Origin: Candidatus Scatomorpha intestinavium
GTDB taxonomy: Bacteria > Bacillota > Clostridia > Oscillospirales > Oscillospiraceae
Assembly (NCBI GenBank): GCA_018712985.1
Contig: DVGA01000033.1
Location: 1-40,615 of the forward strand
Direction of reading: 5' to 3'
Length of the DNA stretch: 40,615 nt
This document shows positions 31,225 through 40,346 of the stretch, in pieces. The first letter of the stretch is position 1. Every line of letters begins with the position of its first letter. A program made the position numbers and the translations under genes. Under the pieces are notes generated by a model. It was not told where the DNA came from, searched no databases, and saw only the letters and a program-made list of their open reading frames with translations.

Positions 31225-32329
31225 GAAAACCCGCGTGCCGCTCGTGCACATCTCGCGGCGGCAGTCCCTGCCCTGGTACAGGGCCTGGGCCATCCGCGCC
31301 GCGGCCATCGTCCTCGCGCTTCTGGCCTGCGCCGTGATAACCACGCTGCTGACCGGCGAGAACCCCATAGCCGTCTACGGCGCGATGATAGAGGGCGCCT
31401 TCGGCACCTCGAGGCGCATCTGGGTCCTGCTGCAGAACGTCGCCATACTCCTGTGCGTCTCGCTGGCCGTGACCCCGGCGTTCAAGATGCGTTTCTGGAA
31501 CATCGGCGGCGAGGGACAGATAATGGCCGGCTGCCTGGCCACTGCGGCCTGCATGATAACGCTGCGCGACGTGATGCCGAACTGGCTGCTCATAGTCACG
31601 ATGTTCGTCTCCAGCCTGCTCGCCGGGGCAATATGGGGCCTGATACCGGCGTTTTTCAAGGCGAAGTGGAACACTAACGAGACGCTGTTCACCCTGATGA
31701 TGAACTATGTCGCAACGCAGCTCGTGGCCTTCTTCATAATCATCTGGGAGTCCCCCAAGGGCTCCGGCAACGTGGGCATAATCAACCAGAGCACGCAGGC
31801 CGGCTGGCTGCCGTACATTGGCGGGAACCGCTACCTGCTGAACATCCTCGTCGTGGCGCTGCTCACCGTGGGCATGTATATATACCTGAAATACACCAAG
31901 CACGGCTATGAGATAGCCGTCGTGGGCGAGAGCGAGCGCACGGCGCGCTACGTGGGCATAAAGGTCGAGCGCGTCATCATGCGCACCATGCTCATCTCCG
32001 GCGCGATCTGCGGCCTGGCAGGCTTCCTGCTCGTGGCCGGCACGGACCACACGATCACCACGACCATTTCCGCCAGCCGCGGCTTCACGGCCGTCATGGT
32101 CTCCTGGCTGGCCAAGTTCAGCCCGATATTCATGGTGCTCACCAGCTTCCTCATCGAGTTCCTCAGCCGCGGCGCGAGCGAGATAGCCACGCAGTTCGGC
32201 CTGAACCACGCCTTCGGCGACATACTGACGGGCGTTATACTCTTCTTTATCATAGGAAGCGAGTTTTTCATCACCTACAAGCTCCACTTCAGGGGCCACT
32301 CGGGAAAGGCGGCGGAGAAGAATGTTTGA
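31217..32329 (+). CDS. BMP-type ABC permease, first subunit
   Basis: This 370-residue permease has about eight to nine hydrophobic segments. Family landmarks are FKMRFWNIGGEGQIMAGCLA, a pore-region NETLFTLMMNYVATQ and the cytoplasmic loop VVGESERTARYVGIKVERV. It overlaps the ATPase stop and the next permease start by 8 bases each, so all four membrane and ATPase parts are coupled. It is homologous in role, but not closely in sequence, to the NupP-like permease at 21914-23239, and lacks its long tail. Confidence 0.9.
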   Translation: MNEKTRVPLVHISRRQSLPWYRAWAIRAAAIVLALLACAVITTLLTGENPIAVYGAMIEGAFGTSRRIWVLLQNVAILLCVSLAVTPAFKMRFWNIGGEGQIMAGCLATAACMITLRDVMPNWLLIVTMFVSSLLAGAIWGLIPAFFKAKWNTNETLFTLMMNYVATQLVAFFIIIWESPKGSGNVGIINQSTQAGWLPYIGGNRYLLNILVVALLTVGMYIYLKYTKHGYEIAVVGESERTARYVGIKVERVIMRTMLISGAICGLAGFLLVAGTDHTITTTISASRGFTAVMVSWLAKFSPIFMVLTSFLIEFLSRGASEIATQFGLNHAFGDILTGVILFFIIGSEFFITYKLHFRGHSGKAAEKNV

Positions 32330-33314
32330 CTTTATTTCCTTCATCCCCCGCGCGGTTGCCCAGAGCGTCCCGCTGCTGCTCGGCAGCACGGGCGAGACGC
32401 TGACGCAGAAATCCGGCAACCTGAACCTCGGGCTGCCGGGCGTAATGTACGTCGGCGCGATCTGCGGGGTCATAGGCTCCTTCATGTACGAGACGAACAC
32501 CCCGGCCGGGGAGATGAACGCTCTGTTCGCCGTGGGCATCCCCGTGCTCTGCTGCCTTGCGGGCAGCCTGCTCATGGGACTGCTCTACTGTTTCCTCACG
32601 GTCACGCTCAGAGCGAACCAGAACGTCACCGGCCTGGCCCTGACCACCTTCGGCGTGGGCTTTGGCAACTTCTTCGGCGGCTCGCTCATCAGGCTGACGG
32701 ACAGCGAGGTGCCCAGCATAGCGCTGACGGCGACGAGCTCGTATTTCAAGGCCACGCTGCCCTTCGCGGAAGACCTCGGCTGGTTCGGGCAGCTCTTCCT
32801 CAATTATGGCGCGCTGACTTATATCGCCATCGCCATCGCGCTGATATGCTCTTATTTCCTCAAGCGCACGCGCAGCGGGCTTAACCTCCGCGCCGTGGGC
32901 GAGGACCCCGCCACGGCGGATGCCGCGGGCATCAATGTCACGCGCTACAAGTATAAGGCGACCTGCGTCGGCTGCATGATCGCCGGGCTCGGCGGGCTGT
33001 ATTACGTCATGGACTATGCCAGCGGCGTCTGGAGCAACGACGCCTTCGGCGACCGCGGCTGGCTGGCGATAGCGCTCGTCATATTCACGATGTGGCGCCC
33101 CGCCGTGAGCATTTTCGCCAGCATCCTGTTCGGCGGGCTGTACATCCTCTACCTGTTCATACCCACGGGCACGAACCTCGCCGTCAAGGAGCTCTACAAG
33201 ATGCTGCCCTACCTCGTCACCATAGTTGTGCTCGTCGTGGTGTCCATGAGGAAGAGCCGCGAAAACGAGCCGCCGGCGCACCTTGGCCTTGCATACTTCC
33301 GGGAGGAGCGCTGA
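32322..33314 (+). CDS. BMP-type ABC permease, second subunit
   Basis: This 330-residue permease has about eight hydrophobic segments. The segment GETLTQKSGNLNLGLPGVMY near residue 25-45 corresponds to the NLALEGIM hallmark of the other permease in this window, here as LGLPGVM. The ATPase-contact loop is VGEDPATADAAGINVTRYKY. It is last in the operon and is followed 25 bases later by a terminator hairpin. Confidence 0.9.
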   Translation: MFDFISFIPRAVAQSVPLLLGSTGETLTQKSGNLNLGLPGVMYVGAICGVIGSFMYETNTPAGEMNALFAVGIPVLCCLAGSLLMGLLYCFLTVTLRANQNVTGLALTTFGVGFGNFFGGSLIRLTDSEVPSIALTATSSYFKATLPFAEDLGWFGQLFLNYGALTYIAIAIALICSYFLKRTRSGLNLRAVGEDPATADAAGINVTRYKYKATCVGCMIAGLGGLYYVMDYASGVWSNDAFGDRGWLAIALVIFTMWRPAVSIFASILFGGLYILYLFIPTGTNLAVKELYKMLPYLVTIVVLVVVSMRKSRENEPPAHLGLAYFREER

Positions 33315-33339
33315 GGCTGGGGAAAGTACAAATCTTGAC

Positions 33340-33369
33340 ACAAACGGCGCGCTTTTGCGCGCCGTTTGT
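33340..33369 (+). terminator. Hairpin at the end of the transporter operon
   Basis: A 13-bp stem, ACAAACGGCGCGC/GCGCGCCGTTTGT, with loop TTTT is followed by TATATAG rather than a T-run. Position and strength suggest a terminator or a 3' stabilising stem. Confidence 0.7.
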
Positions 33370-33376
33370 TATATAG

Positions 33377-33406
33377 TTGACATATCAAATGAAAGTAGTA
33401 TATAAT
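33377..33406 (+). promoter_or_regulatory. Sigma-A promoter for the NfnAB-type gene
   Basis: Perfect TTGACA (33377-33382), an 18-base spacer and perfect TATAAT (33401-33406). A hairpin with 7-bp arms GGGGGAT/ATCCCCC (33424-33441) lies in the leader, about 10 bases before the AAAGGTGG ribosome site, and may protect the message or affect translation. Confidence 0.9.
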
Positions 33407-33469
33407 CAGTTTAACTGCAGCTCGGGGGATAGGAATCCCCCAGACAAACAGAAAGGTGGACAGGACAAA

Positions 33470-35755
33470 ATGTTCAGGATAGCGGAGAAATTCCCTTTGA
33501 ACGAATCAAAAACTATCTTCAGAGTAAGCATTGAGGCTCCCCTGATAGCGCGCAGCGCCAAGCCGGGTCAGTTCGCGATATTCAGGCTGGACGAGCACGG
33601 CGAGCGCTTCCCGCTCACGATCGCCGACTATGACCCCGAAGTCGGCACCGTCAGCTTCAATTTCCAGCCCGCGGGCAAGAGCACCCAGATGTTCTCTCTG
33701 ATGGACGAAGGCGACTATATTGCCGATATCGTGGGCCCGCTCGGGCGCCCGGCGGAGATAGACCCGAACGCAAAGCGCATATGCGTCGTCGGCGGCGGCA
33801 CCGGCTGCGCGATAAACTATCCCGTGGCGAAGGAGCTCAAGCGCCTCGGCATAGGGGTTGACATGATATGCGGTTTCCGCAGTAAGGACATCGTCATAAT
33901 GGAGGACGAGTTCCGCGCGGCCTGCGACAACCTGTATATCTGCACCGACGACGGCACCTACGGCGAGAAGGGCTTCGTTACCGTGAAGCTCAAGGAGCTC
34001 ATCGAGAGCGGCGTACAGTACGACAGCGTGCTCACCTGCGGCCCGATCATCATGATGAAGAACGTGGCCGAGGTAACCAGGCCCTACGGCATCCGCACGA
34101 CCGCCAGCCTGAACCCGATAATGATAGACGGCACCGGCATGTGCGGCGGCTGCCGCCTCTCCGTCGGCGGGGAGCGGAAGTTCGCCTGCGTGGACGGCCC
34201 GGAGTTCGATGCGCACCTTGTCGACTGGGACGGCCTGCTCGAGCGCAACAACTTCTACCTCGACGAGGAAAAGGAGGAAAACGAGCACGTCTGCCGCATC
34301 ACCGGCGGAGTCCGCCGCGGAGAATACCGCCGCGAGGCCCCGGAGACCGAGGATAACCCCGCCAAGCGCATGACCAAGCACCCCATGCCCGAGCAGGACC
34401 CCGAAATACGCAGCCATAACTTCAACGAGGTCGCCCTCGGCTACAGCGCGGCGACCGCGATGCTGGAGGCCCAGCGCTGCCTGAACTGCAAGAACCCGCA
34501 GTGCGTGAAGGGCTGTCCGGTCAACGTCCGCATCCCCGAGTTCATCTCCAAGGTCAAGGACGGCGACTTTGAGGGCGCGTACGAGACCATCTCCGCCACG
34601 AACAGCCTCGCCGCCGTCTGCGGCCGCGTCTGTCCGCAGGAGCGGCAGTGCGAGAGCAAGTGCGTCCGCGGCATAAAGGGCGAGAGCGTCGCCATCGGCC
34701 GCCTCGAGCGCTTCGTGGCCGACTACCACCTGGAGCGCAGCGGCGGCGCCGCCGAGGAGATAAAGAAGGCCGAGCCCAACGGGCACCGCGTCGCCGTGAT
34801 AGGCGCCGGCCCCAGCGGCCTCACCTGCGCCGGCGACCTGGCGAAGAAGGGCTACGACGTCACCGTTTTCGAGGCGCTGCACAAGAGCGGCGGCGTCCTG
34901 GCCTACGGCATACCCGAGTTCCGCCTGCCCAAGGCCATTGTCGACCGAGAGGTCAGCAACCTTGAAAAGCACGGCGTGAAATTCGTCAACGACTGCATAA
35001 TCGGCCGCACCATGCCGCTCGACCAGCTCTTTGAGGACGGCTTCGAGGCCGTGTTCATCGGCTCCGGCGCGGGCCTGCCGCAGTTTTTGAACATACCGGG
35101 CGAGAACCTGCTGGGCGTCTACTCCGCCAACGAGTACCTCACCCGCATCAACCTGATGAAGGCCTACCGCGACGACTACGACACGCCGATAAAGTCCGAC
35201 GCGAAGCGCATCGCCGTCGTCGGCGGCGGCAACGTCGCAATGGACGCTGCCCGCTGTGCCAAGCGCATGGGCGCGGACGAGGTGTTCATAGTCTACCGCC
35301 GCGGGCGCGATGAGCTGCCCGCGAGGGCCGAGGAGGTCCACCACGCGGAGGAGGAGGGCATCCAGTTCCGCCTGCTCAACAACCCCGTGGAGATACTCGG
35401 CGACATGGACCGCCGCGTCGTGGGGCTCAAGTGCGTGCGCATGCGCCTCGGCGAGCCGGACGCGAGCGGGCGCCGCGGCGTCACGCCCATCGAGGGCAGC
35501 GAGTTCGTCATGGTGGCGGACGCCGTCATCGTGGCCATTGGCACCACGCCGAACCCCCTGCTGCGCACCACCACCCCGGGCCTCGAGACCAACCGCAAGG
35601 GCTGCCTCGTCGTGGACGAGGACACCCTGCGCACCTCCCGCGAGGGCGTCTACGCCGGCGGCGACGCCGTCACCGGCGCGGCTACCGTCATACTCGCGAT
35701 GGGCGCCGGCAAGCAGGGCGCGGAGAGCATTGACAAGTTCCTTTCGAATAAATGA
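33470..35755 (+). CDS. Fused NfnAB-type NADH:ferredoxin:NADP oxidoreductase
   Basis: One 761-residue protein combines NfnA (ferredoxin-NADP reductase-like; also named dihydroorotate dehydrogenase electron-transfer-like) and NfnB (glutamate synthase small-subunit-like). NfnA spans about 1-270, with VVGGGTGCAI at 106-115 and 2Fe-2S ligands Asp220, Cys225, Cys228 and Cys240. NfnB spans about 300-761, with 4Fe-4S cysteines at 337, 340, 345, 349 and a second group 384, 388, 394, 398, FAD motif VIGAGPSGLT and NAD motif VVGGGNVAMDA. The enzyme bifurcates electrons between NADH, ferredoxin and NADP. Separate genes are usual in many bacteria, but the fusion is common in Clostridia. ATG 33470 is chosen for the AAAGGTGG ahead; the frame can be read back to 33377, inside the promoter. 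Confidence 0.9.
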   Translation: MFRIAEKFPLNESKTIFRVSIEAPLIARSAKPGQFAIFRLDEHGERFPLTIADYDPEVGTVSFNFQPAGKSTQMFSLMDEGDYIADIVGPLGRPAEIDPNAKRICVVGGGTGCAINYPVAKELKRLGIGVDMICGFRSKDIVIMEDEFRAACDNLYICTDDGTYGEKGFVTVKLKELIESGVQYDSVLTCGPIIMMKNVAEVTRPYGIRTTASLNPIMIDGTGMCGGCRLSVGGERKFACVDGPEFDAHLVDWDGLLERNNFYLDEEKEENEHVCRITGGVRRGEYRREAPETEDNPAKRMTKHPMPEQDPEIRSHNFNEVALGYSAATAMLEAQRCLNCKNPQCVKGCPVNVRIPEFISKVKDGDFEGAYETISATNSLAAVCGRVCPQERQCESKCVRGIKGESVAIGRLERFVADYHLERSGGAAEEIKKAEPNGHRVAVIGAGPSGLTCAGDLAKKGYDVTVFEALHKSGGVLAYGIPEFRLPKAIVDREVSNLEKHGVKFVNDCIIGRTMPLDQLFEDGFEAVFIGSGAGLPQFLNIPGENLLGVYSANEYLTRINLMKAYRDDYDTPIKSDAKRIAVVGGGNVAMDAARCAKRMGADEVFIVYRRGRDELPARAEEVHHAEEEGIQFRLLNNPVEILGDMDRRVVGLKCVRMRLGEPDASGRRGVTPIEGSEFVMVADAVIVAIGTTPNPLLRTTTPGLETNRKGCLVVDEDTLRTSREGVYAGGDAVTGAATVILAMGAGKQGAESIDKFLSNK

Positions 35756-35785
35756 AAATTTGGCAACAAAGTGCCGGAAAGAGGA

Positions 35786-35814
35786 AAAACGGGGCGGTTT
35801 CCGCCCCGTTTTTT
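35786..35814 (+). terminator. Terminator of the NfnAB-type gene
   Basis: A 12-bp stem AAAACGGGGCGG/CCGCCCCGTTTT (35786-35797 with 35801-35812), loop TTT, continues into TT and CTTAATTT. It lies 30 bases after the stop. Confidence 0.92.
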
Positions 35815-35864
35815 CTTAATTTGGTTGAAACAATAGTATAATTATTGCGTCCTTAAAGTGGAGC

Positions 35865-35893
35865 TTGACAGAGGCCTGGATTGGTGATATCTT
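35865..35893 (+). promoter_or_regulatory. Possible promoter of the chimeric lipoprotein operon
   Basis: Perfect TTGACA (35865-35870), a 17-base spacer and TATCTT (35888-35893, four of six matches). An alternative perfect TATAAT at 35837-35842 lacks a good -35. The leader would be about 40 bases. Confidence 0.5.
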
Positions 35894-35938
35894 GTCTGTA
35901 TTATGATGTTTAATACGCGACGTTTTGGGAGGAATAAG

Positions 35939-38464
35939 ATGAAAAAGCTCAAAAGGGGGGCCGCCCTGCTGATCGCAGCGGCCATGCTGCTTGCCCTCGC
36001 CGCCTGCGGCGGGGATACGCCCGGCGCGCAGGAGACGGAGACGCCGGAATACGTCTATGTGGCGTCCTATTCGCCCATAGACATGGAGATAAACTATGTG
36101 AACACGGCCTGTTATTTCAATGGGCGGATTTATTTCGTAACAGACTATGTGGACGGGCAGATAACCGAGACATATCCTGCCTACGACGAGTACGGCAACC
36201 CGATGTATGACGAAAACGGCGAGCCGGTCATGGAGGAGTACAGCTATGACAACTATGTCACGGGCATATTCTCCATGGCGGAGGACGGCTCCGACGTGCA
36301 GCGCTTCCCGGGCTATCAGGGGGTCGAGCTGCCTGAGGGCTATGACGGCAGCAGCTATGTGAGCAGCATGTTCGCCGGCGGCGACAGGCTCTATGTGCTC
36401 GAGAGCGTGAACATGTACTACTACATGAACTCCGACGGGCAGATAGTCGACTACGACGGCAACGTGCTGGTCGACGCGCCCGCGGCCAGGACAGCCGCGG
36501 CCCCGGAGGTGTCCGTCTCGGTTCCGGTGAGCAGCTCCGATATCGTCGTCAATTCCAACGGCGAGGAGCTCACCTATGTCTATGAGGACCACATGTACCT
36601 GCGCAGCTACGACGATGCGGGCACGGAGATAGCCACCGTGGACCTCTCCTCCCTCGGCGAGGGGCAGGACTATTTCTACATAAACGGCGCCGTGGCGGAC
36701 GGCGAGGGCAACGTCATTTGCTACGACAGCAACGCTAACATCTATGTCCTTGGCCCGGAGGGGAACGTGACCAGCACGATCGCCGCCCGGGAAGAGAACG
36801 ACAACACCTGGATATACGACATGGTTACCATGCGTGACGGCAGCGTCGGCGTGCTGATGAACACGTACGACCAGGCGAACCAGACCAACATCACCGAGCT
36901 CAGGCCCGTAGACACCGCGGCGAAGGCGCTTGGCGACGCGGTGGAGGCCCCGAGCCTGAACGGGCAGCTCCTGCCCGGCAGCGGGGACTACGACTATTAT
37001 ATGGACAACGGCACCAGCCTGTTCGGCTGCAAGGCGGGAAGCGCGGAGGCGGAGCGGCTCATCACCTGGATAAACAGCGACGTGGACAGCTCCAACCTCA
37101 GCGCAATAACCCCGCTTGCCGACGGGCGCATCGTGGCCATCTCCTCGGAGTACTCCAACGGGGAGTATGACACCGAGGCGGTGATAATGACCGAAACGCC
37201 GTATTCCGAGCTCCCGCAGAAGACCACGCTCACCTATGCCTGCCTGTACCTCAACTACCAGGTACGGACACATATCCTCGATTTTAACAGAACAAACCCA
37301 ACATATCGTATTGAGGTCCGCGACTATTCGGAGTATAATACCGACGAGGACTACAACGCCGGGCTCACCCGCCTGACCACGGACATCGTTTCCGGCAACG
37401 CGCCGGACCTCATCGCCACGGACCAGCTCCCCGTGAACCAGTTCTCCGGCAAGGGCCTCTTCGAGGACCTCTGGCCATACATAGAGGCCGACACCGAGCT
37501 CGGCGGCAGGAGCGGCGTGGTGGAGGAGTTCTTCAATGCCATCAGCCTCGACGGCAAGCTCTACACGCTCTATCCGAGCTTCTACCTCATCACGTTCGAG
37601 GGACCCACGGCCCTGTTCGGCGAGGAGATGGGCATAACCTTCGAGCAGGTGCGCGAGGCGATGGCCCAGAACCCGGAGATTACAACCCCCATGGCCGACA
37701 TGACCAGGGACGATATGCTCAACACGATATGCCAGCTCGCGCTGGACAGCTACATAGACTGGGAGACCGGCACCTGCTCCTTCGACCAGGGCTTTGCCGA
37801 GGTGCTTGAGTTCTGCAACCTCTTCCCTGAAGAGTATCAGAGCTACGACGGGGATTACGTCTATGTCGACCCGATAGTGAAGCTCCGCAACGGAGAGGTG
37901 CTTCTGGTTCCCTCCTATGTCAGCGACTTTACCTACAGCCGCGTAGCTGATGAGATAGTAGAGGGCGGCACGACCTTCGTCGGCATCCCCGGCGTGGGCG
38001 GCAGCGGCGCGGCGTTTACGACCAATACCGGCATCGCCATGAGCACTACCTGTGCCGACAAGGACGGGGCCTGGCAGTTCATGCGGCGCTATGTCGCCGG
38101 CGGGTTCTATGACTACGTCAGCGGCTTCTCGAGCAACCGCGCGGAGTTTGACACCGCGCTGGAGGAGGCCATGACGCCTACCTATGTCAAGGACGAAAAT
38201 GGCAACGAGGTTGAACAGCCTGTTTCCACCTACTGGCTGGACAACGATAACACGGTCGAAATATACGCCATGACTCAGGAAGAGGCGGACAGGATAATAA
38301 ACCTCATTTCCGGCACCACGGCAACCATGACGAACGCCGACGAGCAGCTCGTAAGCATAATCACCGAGGAGGCCGCGGCCTATTTCGCCGGACAGCGCTC
38401 TGCGCAGGACGCCGCCGCGATGATCCAGTCCCGCGCGTCCATCTACGTAAGCGAGCAGAGCTGA
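35939..38464 (+). CDS. Chimeric lipoprotein: extra N-terminal domain plus sugar-type binding domain
   Basis: This 841-residue protein starts with a signal peptide ending LAAC (lipidated Cys23). Residues of about 30-420 are not a standard binding-protein fold; repeated short strands with FNGRIYFVTD, GGDRLYVLE, EDHMYLRSYD and ADGEGNVICYD look like blades of a beta-propeller. From about residue 425 (KTTLTYACLYLNYQVRTHIL) the protein follows family-1 extracellular binding proteins of sugar-type ABC systems, with FNRTNPTYRIEVRDYSEY and SGNAPDLIATDQLP. The total is about twice the family's normal 420. ATG 35939 has GGGAGG upstream; the frame extends to 35903. It opens an operon with two permeases and an adaptor. 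The ligand is unknown. Confidence 0.85.
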   Translation: MKKLKRGAALLIAAAMLLALAACGGDTPGAQETETPEYVYVASYSPIDMEINYVNTACYFNGRIYFVTDYVDGQITETYPAYDEYGNPMYDENGEPVMEEYSYDNYVTGIFSMAEDGSDVQRFPGYQGVELPEGYDGSSYVSSMFAGGDRLYVLESVNMYYYMNSDGQIVDYDGNVLVDAPAARTAAAPEVSVSVPVSSSDIVVNSNGEELTYVYEDHMYLRSYDDAGTEIATVDLSSLGEGQDYFYINGAVADGEGNVICYDSNANIYVLGPEGNVTSTIAAREENDNTWIYDMVTMRDGSVGVLMNTYDQANQTNITELRPVDTAAKALGDAVEAPSLNGQLLPGSGDYDYYMDNGTSLFGCKAGSAEAERLITWINSDVDSSNLSAITPLADGRIVAISSEYSNGEYDTEAVIMTETPYSELPQKTTLTYACLYLNYQVRTHILDFNRTNPTYRIEVRDYSEYNTDEDYNAGLTRLTTDIVSGNAPDLIATDQLPVNQFSGKGLFEDLWPYIEADTELGGRSGVVEEFFNAISLDGKLYTLYPSFYLITFEGPTALFGEEMGITFEQVREAMAQNPEITTPMADMTRDDMLNTICQLALDSYIDWETGTCSFDQGFAEVLEFCNLFPEEYQSYDGDYVYVDPIVKLRNGEVLLVPSYVSDFTYSRVADEIVEGGTTFVGIPGVGGSGAAFTTNTGIAMSTTCADKDGAWQFMRRYVAGGFYDYVSGFSSNRAEFDTALEEAMTPTYVKDENGNEVEQPVSTYWLDNDNTVEIYAMTQEEADRIINLISGTTATMTNADEQLVSIITEEAAAYFAGQRSAQDAAAMIQSRASIYVSEQS

Positions 38465-38498
38465 CAAAAGCATGAATTTCCCACGGGGAGGTGAGAGG

Positions 38499-39434
38499 AT
38501 GAAGATACCGGCGCTCAGAAAAGAGCGGAAGCAGCTGTCCGTCAGCCCGGAGAGGCTGAGGGAGCACCGGCGGGTAAAGCGCATGGACTTCCTGAACAGC
38601 ATGTGCTTTATGGCCCCGAGCTTTTTGGGCGTGCTGATATTCTTCATCCTCCCCTTCCTCGTGGTCGTGTACTATTCGGTTATCCGCAGCCCGATGAACC
38701 GCGAGTTTGTATTCCTGGACAACTTCACGGCCCTGCTGCAAAACAGCGCCTTCCTCACCGCGGCGAAGAATACGCTGCTGTTCTCGGCGATGGCGGTGCC
38801 GCTGGCCGTTGTGCTCGCGCTCGGCCTTGCGTTGCTGTTAGAGGCGCGGATACCGCTGAAGAGCCAGTTCCGCACGTTTTTCCTCAGCCCGATGATGGTG
38901 CCGGTGGCGTCCATCGTGCTCGTGTGGCAGGTGCTGTTCAATAACAATGGCGTGATCAACGACCTCCTCGGCCTTGTGGGGACGGACAAGATCGACTGGA
39001 TAAAGTCCGACTACGGCCAGCTCGTCGTGCTCACGCTGTTTCTGTGGAAAAACCTCGGCTACAACATGATACTCTTCATGTCCGCGCTGGCGAACATACC
39101 CAAGGAGCTTCTCGAGGTGGCGGACGTGGAGGGCGCGTCGGAGACGTACAAGTTCTTTGCGATAAAGCTGCGCTACCTTTCGCCGACGGTGCTCTTCGTT
39201 ACGATACTCTCGCTGATAAACTCCTTCAAGGTCTTCCGCGAGGTGTTCCTGCTCACGGGAGGGTACCCCTACGGCAACCTGTATATGCTGCAGCATTTCA
39301 TGAACAACACCTTCCTGTCCCTTGACTATCAGAAGCTCTCCGCCGCAGCGGTAATAATGGCCATCGCAATGGTCGTCATCATAGCCGTGCTGTTCAAGGT
39401 GGAGGACTGGTTCGGAAAGGACGTTGAGGGATGA
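38499..39434 (+). CDS. Sugar-type (CUT1) ABC permease, first subunit
   Basis: This 311-residue permease has six hydrophobic segments and the ATPase-contact EAA loop, ELLEVADVEGASETYKFFAIKL. The N-terminal 35 residues are basic and cytoplasmic. It resembles MalF/LacF/UgpA-type permeases. ATG 38499 is preceded by GGGGAGG; the frame is also open from 38472. It ends four bases into the next start (ATGA). The presumed cargo is an oligosaccharide, but the atypical binding protein makes that uncertain. Confidence 0.9.
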   Translation: MKIPALRKERKQLSVSPERLREHRRVKRMDFLNSMCFMAPSFLGVLIFFILPFLVVVYYSVIRSPMNREFVFLDNFTALLQNSAFLTAAKNTLLFSAMAVPLAVVLALGLALLLEARIPLKSQFRTFFLSPMMVPVASIVLVWQVLFNNNGVINDLLGLVGTDKIDWIKSDYGQLVVLTLFLWKNLGYNMILFMSALANIPKELLEVADVEGASETYKFFAIKLRYLSPTVLFVTILSLINSFKVFREVFLLTGGYPYGNLYMLQHFMNNTFLSLDYQKLSAAAVIMAIAMVVIIAVLFKVEDWFGKDVEG

Positions 39435-40315
39435 AGAAAAAACGCTATTTTTCCCGCACGGTCATTTTCCTGATCTGCGCCTTCTTCGCCGTGATCTTCC
39501 TTATGCCCACGGTGCTGACGATATCGAACTCCTTCATGACGCAGTCGGAGCTGAACGCGAACTACGGCGTGATTTTCGCTTCCGGCCAGCAGGGCGGGAC
39601 GAGCTACATATCCGAAAAGGTGAATTTGAAGTTCATCCCGGACAAGGTGAGCTTCGACCAGTACAAGACCGTGCTCTTTATGAGCCCGGACTATCTGCTG
39701 AAATTCTGGAACAGCGTCATACTCGTTGTGCCGATAGTGATTTTCCAGGTGGCCATCGCCTCCATCGCGGCGTACAGCTTCACGCGCTGGAGGGGCAAGG
39801 CAAGGGCCTTCATATTCTTTTTCTATGTCATACTGATGCTGATGCCATATCAGGTGACGCTTGTCCCGAACTATCTCGTCAGCGAATGGCTCGGGCTGCT
39901 CGACACCCGCTGGGCCATTATATTGCCAGGTATATTCGCTCCGTTTTCCGTCTTCCTGCTGACGAAGTTCATGCGGAGGATACCGTATTCGCTGATAGAG
40001 GCCGCAAAAATAGACGGCGCCGGCGAGTGGAGCGTATTTGCCAAGGTCTGCATGCCGCAGTGCCGCGCGGCGCTGTATTCCATAGCAATACTCGTGTTCA
40101 TCGACTACTGGAACATGGTCGAGCAGCCGCTTGTTCTGCTGCCGGACGCCGAAAAGCAGCCGCTGAGCGTGTATCTGTCCACGATAAACTCCGGCGAGGT
40201 GGGGCTTGCCTTCGCCATCGCGACGATTTACATGGTGCCGACGCTGCTGCTGTTCCTGCACGGCGAGGAATATCTCGTCGAGGGCATCGCCACCCAGGGC
40301 TCCGTTAAGGGCTGA
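39431..40315 (+). CDS. Sugar-type (CUT1) ABC permease, second subunit
   Basis: This 294-residue permease is of the MalG/UgpE type, with six hydrophobic segments and the EAA loop LIEAAKIDGAGEWSVFAKV. A soluble loop of about 60 residues lies between the first and second segments. With the upstream permease it should form the channel. No ATPase gene is present in the window; CUT1 systems often share a distant ATPase such as MsmK. Confidence 0.9.
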   Translation: MKKKRYFSRTVIFLICAFFAVIFLMPTVLTISNSFMTQSELNANYGVIFASGQQGGTSYISEKVNLKFIPDKVSFDQYKTVLFMSPDYLLKFWNSVILVVPIVIFQVAIASIAAYSFTRWRGKARAFIFFFYVILMLMPYQVTLVPNYLVSEWLGLLDTRWAIILPGIFAPFSVFLLTKFMRRIPYSLIEAAKIDGAGEWSVFAKVCMPQCRAALYSIAILVFIDYWNMVEQPLVLLPDAEKQPLSVYLSTINSGEVGLAFAIATIYMVPTLLLFLHGEEYLVEGIATQGSVKG

Positions 40316-40346
40316 GAACCACATACTTTCAGATGGAGGAATCGCT

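Noticed and set aside
28198..31368. Long open frame on the minus strand opposite the lipoprotein and ATPase genes
   Set aside because: It has no ribosome site, mirrors two well-supported genes, and is a side effect of GC-rich codon use. The similar long frames at 35816-38647 (minus) and 14578-16557 (plus) were dismissed for the same reason.
33377..33469. Extended N-terminus of the NfnAB-type protein
   Set aside because: The extra 31 residues would be encoded by the promoter and leader, including the -10; the ATG at 33470 has the ribosome site.
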